Positions 10,801 to 20,404 of a stretch of 64,000 nucleotides of DNA are shown here, one piece after another. This DNA is from Spisula solida (Eukaryota > Mollusca > Bivalvia > Venerida > Mactridae). The notes below the pieces were generated by a model. That model worked only from the letters and a program-made list of their open reading frames with translations. It was not told where the DNA came from and ran no database searches. The position numbers were made by a program, and so were the translations under genes. The stretch is from contig OX365944.1 in NCBI GenBank assembly GCA_947247005.1, positions 1,252,501 to 1,316,500 on the forward strand. The letters are read 5' to 3'. The number at the start of each line of letters is the position of its first letter. Position 1 is the stretch's first letter.

Positions 10801-13800
10801 CCAATTTTGTACTCCCAGAAATCAGTAATGGAGGAGCTTATAAGCCAAACTGACTTTCAATGCACACTTGAAGATATATCGGTACAGGTGTTATATTTGA
10901 TAGGTAATTAACTGACCAATCAAGTGACACTTGACCCCTATAAATAATGGTCCATCGGATAGCATCTATACAATGTAGTCCATGGACAAGCAACCATTAC
11001 AATAAACTGGTATGTTCCATAGCTGGACGATTTTATTGAAAAAAACATGTATTTGAAGAAAATGTATTTACATAACAAAATGATTATGATTTATAACAGA
11101 TATACCATTTTTAGTGAGATTTCCTTTTTTTCCAGATAATGTCTTCTTTAATAAAGCCATGCTGGTTTTCTGTAGTTTTAAATATTCCTGTCTTAGATCT
11201 AACCATTCTTTCCTGAAAGTAAAACTTATGTTAAACTACTGGTACTGCATGATCATTAATTTTATTCAACCGAGAAGCATAACTTAAACAAGAGTTGTGT
11301 GTAAAACATGTATGCCCCCCCCCATAGCCAGAAAAGTTAGAAATGGTGAAGGTCACAGTGACCTTGACTTTGGACCTACTGACCTGAAAATCAATAGAAG
11401 TCATCTTATTTTGATGACCAACCTCCATGTGGAGTTTGAAGATCATAGGCCAAAGCGTTTCATTTGGTCTACCGACTGACCAACAGACCAACCAACATGT
11501 GCAAAGCAACATACCCCCTCATCAAAGTTGTGGGGCATAACTACTGGTAAAGCACGAAGAATTTGGCCATTTCCTGACCTTTATGCATGAATATACTACA
11601 AGGTTGTTGCGGTGAATATATAAATTTCCGCAAGCAAATTGTGCAATATCAGTCATTAAGTGTTGGTTTTGTACTACACCTCGATCAGCTTATATAAATA
11701 TAGACAAGATATCAGCTGTTAAATTATGCTAATAGAAGGTCGAGGATCACCTCAAGTTCTCAGTACTATACTGATCATTTATGCAATAAAAAAGAGTAAT
11801 GCAATTACTCATAGGATTTGAATAACAGTTGAGAATAAGCAACCAGCGGGAGGTCATTGTTTGACCTGTCTGTCTTCTATAAGGGCATGGGTGAAAGTTA
11901 GAAATTCTGGAAAACTGAAAACTCTCAGAAATTGACTATTTATATAGCATGTATAGGGAAAATAAAGCAAAACAGACTTTTAGGTATACTCAAAACCTGA
12001 AATTCAGGCATATGTGCCTGAAATCTTTCACCAATGTAAGGGGTGGTAAAAAGGAAAATTAAGACAATTATATTGAAATTACAACATCAAAAATCGAAAA
12101 AAAACAACATTTAATTTCATAAATGTTAATGCATAGTCCCACCACAGGACAAAAAGTCTATAGGAGTAGGATAGAAAAATTTACTTAGAAATCACTCGAA
12201 GTTCCGGCAAATCGGTGTCCTTCTTAGCCTTCTTTCTGCGGAATCTTTTCTTTTTGTTGGATGAATTTTCTTTGTCTGTTTTACCTTTATCTGCTTTGTC
12301 TTTCTTTTCCTCAGTTTTACTTGATTCTGTGAGATCTTCAGCAGGTTTAGTTTCTCCAGGGTCATTTATTTTCTGTTTTTTCTCCGGGACTACTTTAGGT
12401 GTGTCACTTTCCTCTTTTGATTCTTCACTATCTTCAGTTTTCGACCTACTTTTTCTCTTCCTTGATTTTTTCTTGCCAGGCGTTGTTGTCTTGTCCTCCT
12501 CCGACGGGATCTCAAACGACACGTCAGATTTTTTTCTCTTTGTCGGACTAGCATCCGACGCATTGCCTGTGTCGGTCTCATTCTCACTTTGTGTTCTCCG
12601 ACGTTTAGATTTTTGTTCTTTTCCAGGTGGCGGTGTTTTGAGTTTAACAGATTCAGATTCTTGTTGTATATCTTCAACAGCAGCAGTGGGTGTTAAGATG
12701 TCTTTCATCTTCTCTATAAAATACAACATAGTTCCTGACGTTATTTTATAAAACTGTTTGGACATCAGTGACGTCCCTATATATAATGACATTGACGTCA
12801 GTGACATCATTACTATAGTTCACCCAGGATAATGTGATATTTACAAACATGAATTGGTTTGGTCAACTGCGACAAATCACTTAAATAAACAAATAAGGAC
12901 AGTATTGTTCTCAAAACATCACTGATAAATTGTGCATATAATTTTAATCCACCTTTGTGGCATATACCAAATTTTCCCGCCTTTCACATTATCCTGGGCA
13001 CACTATATGTTTACTATCCTCCAGTAAACAGTATGATATCTTACATAAGGACTACCTTGATAATAAGACAACCTCAAAATTATGATCACAATTTTCAGGT
13101 CCATTCACAATGTTTTTTCTTAATTCAACCTCAATATTAAAACCAACTCAATATTCAGACTCAGACTTTTCAGTCATTAATAGTCACACTTATAATAGTA
13201 CATACAATAATATGCTACCTTTAAACTGATCCTCTGGTATTTTCTTCTTCAATGCCTCAATCTGATGACTTGATTTAGGGAATGCTCCAAACTTCTGTAG
13301 TTCAGCAGGTGGATTGTTCAACTCCTATAATATAGGGATAAGTTGATGTTATACATGTACAATGAATGTTACAGCTGAAACCATGGCATTCAGCATTTAA
13401 TACTGTTATTCTTTAACTTTGTAGGACTTCGGACATAAAACTAGGTATTTCAGCTGTTTTAATGTTGAAACTAGGTCATTTAGCTTTGGCATTCAGCTTT
13501 TTGATTGCTGAAACTAGTTCATTCAGGTTAACTAAGCATTGGACGCTTAATAATTCTAAGTCCAAAATTAGGTAAATGTGAAGGTCAAAATGAGGTTAGG
13601 TGAAATAGGTGTGTGGAGAATGTTCTAATACAGTATCCATGCAAGCATGAAAGCCTTGTAGTAATCCATATTAATAATAGACGAAACGGTCAATTTAGGT
13701 TAACCAAGAATTTGGTCTTCAATAAGTCTAAGTCCAAAATTAGGTGAAGGTCAAAATGGGGTCAGGTGATCGATACAGGTGTGTGGAGAGTGCTCATATA

Positions 13801-16800
13801 CAACATCCATGCAAGTATGGAAGTTTTGTAGCAAGCCATAATAATGCTAGAAGAAACGGTCAATCTGGGTTAACCAGGAATGTGGCCCTTCAAGAAGTCT
13901 AAGTCCAAAATTAGGTCAAGGTGAAGGTCAAAATGGGGTCAGGTGATACAGGCGCGTGGAGAGTGTTTATATACAACATCCATGCAAGTATGGAAGCTTT
14001 GTAGCCAGCCATTATAATGCTAGAAGAAATGGTCAATTTGGGTAAACCAGTACGGACTTACAAACGGACGGACAGGTGAATAACTATATGCCTCCCGATC
14101 TATAGATACAGGGGCAGAAAAAAGCCCTGTGATATGATGAGATGCTAATAAAGAGACATTACATACCTGGCAAGCGTTCTGTGCAGCCTCTATCGTCTCA
14201 AATTCAACAAAAGCAAATCCTTTAAGGTCTCCGGTACTAGGATACCTTGGTAGACTGACATATACAACCTTACCACATGCTGAGAATAACTTCCTTACCC
14301 AATCATGGTCGACATGTGTGGGAATACATTCCTACAATACAAACATGATGAAAACATTTCAAGGGCCGTAACTCTGCTATTACATTCCTTCAATATACAC
14401 ATACTACATAAACATGATGAAAACGTCATCTTTTCAAGGGCCATTATATACTCTGCTAATACTGGTCGTATACAAAATATATACATAGGTCCACAACAAT
14501 TGTGATGCCGAATATTCCTATGAAATATACACATACAACATAAACATGATGAAAACTTTTCAAGGGCCATAAGGGCTGATACTGGTCGTATATATGAAAA
14601 TATATATGTGCACAACAACTCATGATGCCTCATATTGCTATGAAATTTAATGACTGTAGCACAATTGCTTTTCAAGTTAGGGACAACACAAAATTTTGGG
14701 ACTGACGGACAAATCTATATGCATCCCCAAATTATTTGGTGGGGCATAAAATTCCGCAGAATAATAATAGTAACCCACTATACAGTATTTGATGTGGACA
14801 TTAATAATAGAACTCCATGGGTTAAATCTCATAGGTCAAAACTTTTGACACAAATGACCGGCTTGCCAGTGACCTTGGTTAAAATTCATTACCATCACTG
14901 TTACCTTGAGAAGTTAACTGTTAAGACCTTGGGACTTAACCTTAACCTTTGCATGGGACACACACACTGGTCATAATAGGATACACAAACTTGTTTGAAA
15001 CAAAATGAAGAAATAATGATATGGTCACAAGAATAGCAATAGATTATCCTGTTCATAGATAATATTCAAACAAAAACACCAGTTTGCTGAAACTTCTAAT
15101 ATGAGTTGGGTCATATGTTGCTCAGAAATTTTCAGGGCTGACACCAGGTCTCGCACTCAGCTGGATGATCAAAGCACTGGCTACACAAACTGATAATTCA
15201 GAGAGTATGATATATATACATGTATATTTATACACTTACAACATAGACAGTTCTTTCATCCACATTAACTGGTTCTTGTATCGGTGTTACTCTTCTAACA
15301 TGTGACCTATCATCATTTACCTGTAAAATAGTGTAAAGTACAAAACAATCCATACTAGATAGCTGTGCCCCTATACCCATAACAAGCAGCTTTGTATAGT
15401 GGATATTCAAATGCAGTGACATAATCTAAAGATTAATAGACTTCTGAATTACTGTACAAGTTAAAATACAGTCACAGATTCCTTGAGCTTGATCGGTAAT
15501 GATTCGGTACAGGTAAGAAGTTAAGACACTATGCACATTCCTGTGAAAATTATCGACACTAACACTCTGTTTGGTCTGAATCAACCATTCACAAAGTCTG
15601 TGACGTCTGATGGTCAAAAACTTTCATTTTTGGGTTAAAGTTTCTAGTTAAAAGAAGCAGTAGAATAGTCAGGGGTTCCGCTAGCTTCTGAATCTGAACA
15701 AGCATTTCCATACTTTTGACTAAATTTTACCATTAAAATTATAGGCAAAATATGTCTGATTTTAAGAGAAAATGACCTTTCAAACCAAACTCTTGAGGGT
15801 CAAAGTGTAGCTTTTTAAGGGTCAAAACCCCTATTCCCGAGTCAAATGGAACCCCTGATAGTATACCTGAAGTAGGTCAGACTTCTTTTCCAATGCATCA
15901 GCTATAACATCTCTACTGTCAGTCAGACATTTGATTCTGTTAAACTGTAGAAACGTATCCAAGGATATATCTGCCAGAGAAATAAAAGAGGATGTAAATG
16001 GTCCTCAATATTTAACTATTTTCATACACACATTCACAACTACAACTAGGTGACAGAAAGATTTGTAACAGTTAAATGGTATGCCAACAGTGAGCACAGC
16101 TGGCTAGTAGTGTGTCAATGCATAGGCGTAGTAACAGTCAATTTAATACAAACATTTCTTAACAATACATATATACCACCTCAATAATCTGACCACCTAA
16201 AAATTAAGACTTTAATTCAAAGGTCTATTTTCACTGTTTGGTCAACATAACTTCATTACTGAGACCAACTCAATAATGAGACTAGTTTTCAAGGGCCCCA
16301 AGTGTGTTCTTATTATTTAGGTTTTTCTGTTTAACTAGACTAAGTGTAGTAAAAGTACACAAATTGACATTTAGAGTCTTCGTTTCCTGCACAAATGCAG
16401 TTGTTGATTTCTTTGATATATTTTTTATGCATAAGAATTAGATATATGTTTATATCCATAAATAAAGTAAATCAAGACAAACTCCAGGATTGTTCAACGT
16501 TTCGACTATATTGTCTTCATCAGGAATAATAAAAATAAACAACAAAGAAATAAACAACGTCATGGGTTATCTGTAATACAAATATTATGTTTATATATAT
16601 GGGTTTATATGTAATACAAATATTATGTTTTAGTTGATTAAGTGTGCCATATTACTTGCACCACTTCATCATAGTTCATTGTTTAATGCACCAATATTGG
16701 TACTTTTCCAATGTATTTATGCGCCATTATTATTTGCGCCAATGGAAACTTTCCTTTGCGCATAGTTACAGTATATAAGGCAAATGTTTTAGTATAGGTT

Positions 16801-17140
16801 AGGTACTTTTAAAATAAGATCCTATGGATGCGGTCAATTTATTTGAAAATTAAGAAATGAAATATTTACAGTCATCATTAAAATAAATGAATTTGTGAAA
16901 ATTAAAAATAAAAGTGTTAACTTAGAAACGTGTTGTATTTCATCAGAGTTATAATTTTAACTAAAGACATAAAAAGGAATAATAAAAAGCAATTCCAATG
17001 TGGCTTCAGAGAAAATTAAAACTATACAACAAACAAACAAACAAACAAACAAACAAACAAAACAAAACAAAACAAAACAAAACAGAAAAACAAAACGGGA
17101 CGGGGGACGGGACGGGACGGACGGACGGACGGACGGACGG

Positions 17141-17183
<43 letters not shown>

Positions 17184-18576
17184 AGAAGTCGCCACAACTA
17201 GGCCAAAAATAAAATGGTTTTTTTTTCGTACTCTTGTACCTGACTTTTTTATAACATAAAATAAATTTTTTCAGAAGGTCAAAAACATATTTTTGGTAGG
17301 GGACTTTTTACTCGGGTAGAGAAGGGGAAACAAACAATATTTATTTTTGGCTCTACCTATTCACATGTACTTACATCCATCGGATGTTGCTTGTATGGAT
17401 TTCTTCAAGAAACGATCTTTATGAAGATTGGCATCACTGAAATAGAACTCCATCTGCAAAAAGAAATAGTGTCAGGTAAACAGCTTAAACTGTTATTATA
17501 CGGTATTGTATATACATGTTCAAAAGTGCTGTACAATCACAATTAAGACAAGGTTAAAACAATATATGAGCCAGTCTCCAGGAAAACCTGCTATTTTGAC
17601 CAAAAAAATGATTTTGATCTTTTTATTATGTAAAAGAGTAATCTTAATGAAGCAAAATGCGAAAGAAATTTTGTTAGTATCTTTATTTTTAAGGAAGTTA
17701 CAGCAGTTTTGTAGTGGCCCTATTCAGAGCCATTTTGCGCGATGTCGAAAACATCATTCAAATGTTATTTGACCTTGTTGTAACAAGTTCTTTATAAATT
17801 TATACAGCATTTGATCTATTCTTGACATAAACTGTTCAAAATGGCATCACGTTTTAGAATGATGTTTTAAGTAACTTAGTTTTAAAATATATATCAAAAT
17901 TGTAAATGTTCATATTTAGAGATAAGCTACATGTACAACTATTTTAAACAACTAACTCCTAGTTTTTCTCAATCAGAGTACTTTTCTGAAATTGGTCACC
18001 ATAGCAACGAAGTAAGTGATTTTGACATAATTCATCAGAAATTGTGAAGCTAAGATATAGTAATATATGGATAAATTACTTGAAATTGAACCTATAGACA
18101 TGTATTTTTTTCTTATTTTAAACCTTTTTTAAAATCTTGTTACATGTAGTAATTACATAATGTCAAAATAGCAGGTTTTTCTGGATGTACATGATAAATT
18201 ATACAACTATAGTAATTGCCAATACTAGGCAACATCAATTATTTCTGGATTCTGGCCACGGGCTTGAGTATTAAACTTTATACACTCAAGCTACAGTTAT
18301 GTGAGTATGAGAATTGTTTACTGTTATTTGGTAAATTTTTTATTTTACATTCAGAGTACCAATTCCCGAAGTTAATTCATGATCAGACGATTGGCGAATT
18401 GAAGTTCAGAAATGGGGAATATGTCAAATAGCGTAAATATAATACATGTAATATGGTGAAAGGTCCCTGTTATTTACCTGTTCTCTTATTTTTGTGTAAG
18501 CAGCTCTCATCCTTCTCCTGGGCTTCTTGTCTGGTTTTTCTACGACCTCTTCTATGACCTCTGCAACCTCCGACAT
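7895..18576 (-). CDS. LARP7: La-related protein 7 (7SK snRNP component), 11 coding exons, 3' end missing
   Basis: Exons in transcript order: 18576-18478, 17453-17375, 15970-15867, 15320-15240, 14331-14167, 13324-13219, 12713-12185, 11212-11106, 10600-10506, 9125-8981, 7989-7895. All junctions are AG/GT and join in phase to 535 codons. The product has a La motif (QMEFYFSDANLHKDRFLKKS, residues 33-52), RRM1 (RNP2 around TVYV, residues 118-121; RNP1 KGFAFVEF, 158-165), a long Lys/Glu-rich linker, the VISKKEWLDLRQEYLKLQK segment and a C-terminal xRRM with Y466, D468 and R479 in the expected RNP3-type positions. LARP7 binds the 3' U-rich end of 7SK RNA in the nucleus and stabilises the snRNP that restrains P-TEFb; it also assists U6 modification. 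Human LARP7 is 582 residues, so about 30-45 residues in a terminal exon are missing; I could not find it below 7895. The ATG at 18576 lies five bases after a good acceptor (ttgcag), implying a non-coding first exon upstream. Confidence 0.95.
8027..8218. mobile_element. Small inverted-repeat element (family 1, copy 1)
   Basis: The ends cagggtttcc / aacccctg are inverted, and the element is flanked by the 6-bp direct repeat ggcaat (8021-8026 and 8219-8224). The body matches 15670-15857 in reverse orientation (for example tttgactaaattttac-type and aaatgacc blocks). It is 192 bp, non-coding, just upstream of LARP7 exon 11 on the genome and so within intron 10. Confidence 0.8.
8348..8738. mobile_element. 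hAT-like MITE (391 bp)
   Basis: Perfect terminal inverted repeats tagggttggatacc (8348-8361) and ggtatccaaccct(a) (to 8738) flank a body of repeated 'taccggtat/gtatcg' words. An 8-bp target-site duplication is visible with one mismatch (ctcttgtg at 8340-8347, ctattgtg at 8739-8746). Eight-base duplications and a TAGGG start are typical of hAT-type non-autonomous elements. It lies in LARP7 intron 10. Confidence 0.88.
8981..10600 (-). CDS. LARP7: LARP7 exons 9-10, xRRM domain
   Basis: Exon 9 (10600-10506) encodes DDSKKKHKDIEFIADVIVKV then TSDKPMNRKELK; exon 10 (9125-8981) encodes ISLGDGYQIAYIDVKDEQTD then GYIRCKDSDSAKRICEATC. The IVKV, YID and YIRC strands match the LARP7 xRRM, which binds the 7SK 3' stem-loop. 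Exon 11 continues with GDAEKQYWDKLISDREAKLT, which resembles the helix that follows in vertebrates. Confidence 0.92.
10264..10467. mobile_element. TA-flanked MITE (204 bp)
   Basis: The ends ctgtaaaccaa and ttggtttacag are perfect inverted repeats immediately flanked by TA on both sides (10262-10263, 10468-10469), as for Tc1/mariner-type MITEs. The inner arms are partly palindromic (aacttaatttcac / gtgaaattaagtt around 10288-10335). The right end falls about 40 bp from LARP7 exon 9. An open frame across it is not a gene. Confidence 0.82.
11270..11545. mobile_element. Element with 'tatgccccc...ggggcata' ends carrying an ERE-like palindrome
   Basis: It begins near tgtatgccccccccc (11309) and ends with gtggggcataa (about 11530-11540), a pairing seen in bivalve repeats of the pearl type (family is inference). 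Inside is aggtcacagtgacct (11350-11364), a perfect inverted repeat with three-base spacing, overlapping tgaccttga (11360-11368). Open frames on both strands here are repeat-derived. It lies between LARP7 exons 7 and 8. Confidence 0.65.
11545..11760 (+). repeat. Dispersed repeat, copy 3
   Basis: Shares cctgacctttatgcatgaat and tgaatatataaatttccgc with 6730-6960 and ends in the same gctaatagaaggtcgagg block. Confidence 0.7.
12185..12713 (-). CDS. LARP7: LARP7 exon 7, basic/acidic low-complexity linker
   Basis: The largest coding exon (529 nt, about 176 residues) begins EKMKDILTP and is rich in K, E, S, D and T, with many KKKRK/KRRR clusters that can act as nuclear localisation signals. It ends ...LPELRVISK split across the intron and rejoined with KEWLDLRQEYLKLQK. 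The TAA seen on reading through at 12181 is intronic, because the donor AA|GTAAAT precedes it. A long opposite-strand open frame here is a shadow of the biased composition. Confidence 0.92.
13540..14100 (+). repeat. ~172-bp tandem array in LARP7 intron
   Basis: Three units are phased by tctaagtccaaaattagg at 13555, 13727 and 13898 (periods 172 and 171). Each carries aggtcaaggtgaaggtcaaa or a variant, ggggtcaggtgat, acaacatccatgcaagtatg and agaaacggtcaat. It ends with a ggacggacaggtgaa tract and tatgcctcccgatc. The reverse complement of the same unit forms the array at 24840-25580. Confidence 0.88.
14167..14331 (-). CDS. LARP7: LARP7 exon 5, RRM1
   Basis: Fifty-five codons carry most of RRM1, with CGKVVYVSLPRYPSTGDLKG then FAFVEFE. 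With exon 4 ending in RTVYV this is close to the vertebrate LARP7 RRM1 (pattern VYISIPxYKSTGDxKGFAFVEF). It ends at CQ before a GTATGT donor. Confidence 0.95.
14330..14760 (+). repeat. Repeat with duplicated 'catgatgaaaac...caagggcc' units
   Basis: Three copies of a ~110-180-bp unit contain acataaacatgatgaaaac, ttcaagggccataa and tactggtcgtata. The stretch ends with gactgacggacaaatctata and gtggggcataaaa, the closing word of the 11270 element. No gene; the open frames are repeat-derived. Confidence 0.65.
15670..15857. mobile_element. Small inverted-repeat element (family 1, copy 2)
   Basis: The ends caggggttcc / ggaacccctg are inverted, flanked by the 5-bp direct repeat atagt (15665-15669, 15858-15862). 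The interior is the reverse-oriented counterpart of 8027-8218. It sits 10 bp downstream of LARP7 exon 3's donor on the gene's strand. Confidence 0.8.
15867..15970 (-). CDS. LARP7: LARP7 exon 3, second half of La motif
   Basis: Encodes YISLDTFLQFNRIKCLT followed by DSRDVIADALEKKSDLLQ, the winged-helix half of the La module (FLxFNRIKxLTxD is typical). It completes the Tyr codon begun in exon 2 and ends in phase 0 before GTATAC. Confidence 0.93.
16951..17195 (+). repeat. Compound microsatellite (aaac)n-(acgg)n-(acag)n
   Basis: A run of aaac/aaaac units (17028-17100) is followed by acggg/acgg and then acag/gaca units to about 17180. Apparent proteins of T/N/K/Q or V/C/L/S on both strands are translation of the microsatellite. 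Such tracts are often the end of tandem-core repeats in bivalves. Confidence 0.92.
17375..17453 (-). CDS. LARP7: LARP7 exon 2, La motif core
   Basis: The exon encodes MEFYFSDANLHKDRFLKKSI followed by QATSDG and one base of the next codon. Together with the preceding KIREQ it gives the characteristic La-motif start, whose aromatic and acidic residues bind 3' UUU-OH. It is flanked by ttgcag and GTAAGT. Confidence 0.95.
17500..18430. other. LARP7 intron 1, no further feature seen
   Basis: AT-rich intron sequence. The inverted words ccaggaaaacctgctatttt (17579-17598) and aatagcaggtttttctgg (near 18167) bracket about 600 bp and may mark the ends of a decayed inverted-repeat element. Confidence 0.4.
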
Positions 18577-19042
18577 TGTCCTGCAATTATATTGTATAAA
18601 CTTACAATTATGCAATGTATACAAGTGTGAGAATTGCATATAATAATTACATGGTCCCTAATTTGCCTAAATTGGTACATGACTATGTTATAATTCAAAA
18701 TTCAAATGGATACCTATAAATTTCCAGAAATGTGGATCCTGCACCTGAAATTCACAATACTTTTGAAATTAAAATGCCATTTATAATGCCATTTATAATT
18801 TCATTCAATTTTGTATACAGAACATGTATTGGACCTGTAGTAGCGTGTTAAGGATTTGATTACCAATCAGCATGTAAGGGTGAAACTGGAAAACTTCGGG
18901 TGTTGGACAGCTCAGTGAGCTAGTAAAACATACACCCTGTAAAGATCTTTTTAACTTAGCACCTGACAAGATTTAAACCAAATAATCATCTCCTGACAGC
19001 ACCTGCCAATAATAATCTGAATCGATTGTTAGCAGTAAAAAG

Positions 19043-19477
19043 TAGGCCCGGGACGATAATTCGGTTAATCGGATACAATCAATTACCAGATGAAACTGGT
19101 TTCAATTTTGCGAAACCACTAAATTGCTCTTAACAAAACACAATGCCAATAAATTGTATGTTACTGCGTGTATACAATATATCTTTGACAACAATATGCC
19201 TGAATGTTTTGATCGACACAAAAGCAAGCAAACTAGCTAGGTGGGTTTCATATAATACAATCCATATATGATCATATTTAACCTACATATCTTAGTTTGG
19301 TATTTATACCTTGACGGATAAAATAAACACACATGAATTCTGCTACTGAACATACCTTGATAAGGTCATCATGAAAAAAACCGCCTTAATCAATATATGG
19401 CGGCCAATTAACCAGTTTGATTCGATTTCATACCAACGATTGACCGGTATCAAAATATTGAAATCGTCCCTGTCCTA
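19043..19477. mobile_element. hAT-like MITE (435 bp) with perfect 8-bp target duplication
   Basis: The left end taggcccgggacgat (19043-19057) and right end atcgtccctgtccta (19463-19477) are inverted with two mismatches. The 8-bp duplication gtaaaaag is identical on both sides (19035-19042, 19478-19485). The interior includes attcggttaatcgg and cgattgaccggtatc, also loosely inverted. No transposase frame. It lies in the 5' part of LARP7, in the intron before the coding start. Confidence 0.9.
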
Positions 19478-20091
19478 GTAAAAAGTTGAAGCCCCAGATC
19501 CCATTGCCCAACAAAACCACTACCGAGCGCTCGATAGTGCTATGCTAGGAAATGGCTTGCTTAAAAAATGCCGCAACGGTCCGTTGCACAAGAAAGCGCT
19601 CGCCTTAGCGCCTAGCAAAGTGCTGAAAAAAACAGTATATTAATATACTATCGGTGAGCACTGCATGCTTGTTTAGGCACTGGGCTCCAGCATTCAAATA
19701 TATATATAATACGGAAATAAAGCATTAAACTTAAAGGGTCACAAATTTGTGCTCTTGAAAGCCCCCTGTCAGACTAGTCAAACCACCGTCAGACTCACAT
19801 ATTTCTAACTCTGGTACAAATACAATGTCAGTTGTAAAAATTACGTCACATTATACCCTTCAGTAAATCATCCAAAATAGGAGCTGACAAGCTCAGCAAA
19901 ACGTATGAACTAAAATTCCAACAATTTATAGTTCATTGATACTCGCGAAATATGGTTACATTTTTAAAATACTTCAAAATGCAATGCAAATTTCGTAATA
20001 AACACAACGCATTCAATTAAATACTTAACGTTTTGTCAATAAAACACAAACACGCATTTTTACCTGTTTTGAAAAATGCTTATGCACTTAC

Positions 20092-20271
20092 TTTTCGCAA
20101 AGAAAAACTCAAATTTACAGCTTTGTCCCGTCAAAAAACCGTACGAGTTGGGTTTTAGCGTTAGCTATGATTGGTTCCACTCTTAAATTTTGCTGGTACC
20201 CAATGATGGATAATTTGGGAAGTTGATTGAGATTCTGTTGCTAACTTGACTTGGTCCTACACCTCACTGCC
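20092..20271. promoter_or_regulatory. Probable shared head-to-head promoter of LARP7 and the DHHC gene
   Basis: The palmitoyltransferase ATG is at 20272 (+). On the minus strand a consensus donor gcgaaaa|GTAAGT ends at 20092, and an acceptor lies five bases before the LARP7 ATG at 18576; together these predict a non-coding LARP7 first exon at about 20092-20150. That leaves little more than 100 bp between divergent transcripts. An inverted CCAAT word (gattgg, about 20168) is present; no TATA box is evident. Transcription starts are inferred. Confidence 0.5.
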
Positions 20272-20404
20272 ATGGCGTACCAAACTGAGCCGAGTGCCAG
20301 CGGGGACCCCGAACTACAAGTATTGATGCATGCCATCAGTAGCTGCTCTGGTATTGCTGTCCAACAAATACTGAAACAAAAATCCAACCTTGTCAACCAG
20401 TCTG
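20272..20404 (+). CDS. DHHC gene exon 1 (start codon)
   Basis: Encodes MAYQTEPSASGDPELQVLMH then AISSCSGIAVQQILKQKSNL and VNQS, followed by GTAAGT. The final G completes an Ala codon with exon 2, giving QSAWHGQTPLHRAC, a natural entry into the first ankyrin repeat. An in-context ATG (gccATGG) supports the start. Confidence 0.88.

Noticed and set aside
12215..12751. Long plus-strand open frame rich in F, L and S opposite LARP7 exon 7
   Set aside because: It is the antisense shadow of the K/E/S-rich LARP7 linker; the minus frame joins precisely to neighbouring LARP7 exons.
16957..17212. Open frames of CLSVCLSV or TDRQTDRQ repeats on both strands
   Set aside because: Translations of the (acgg/acag)n microsatellite.
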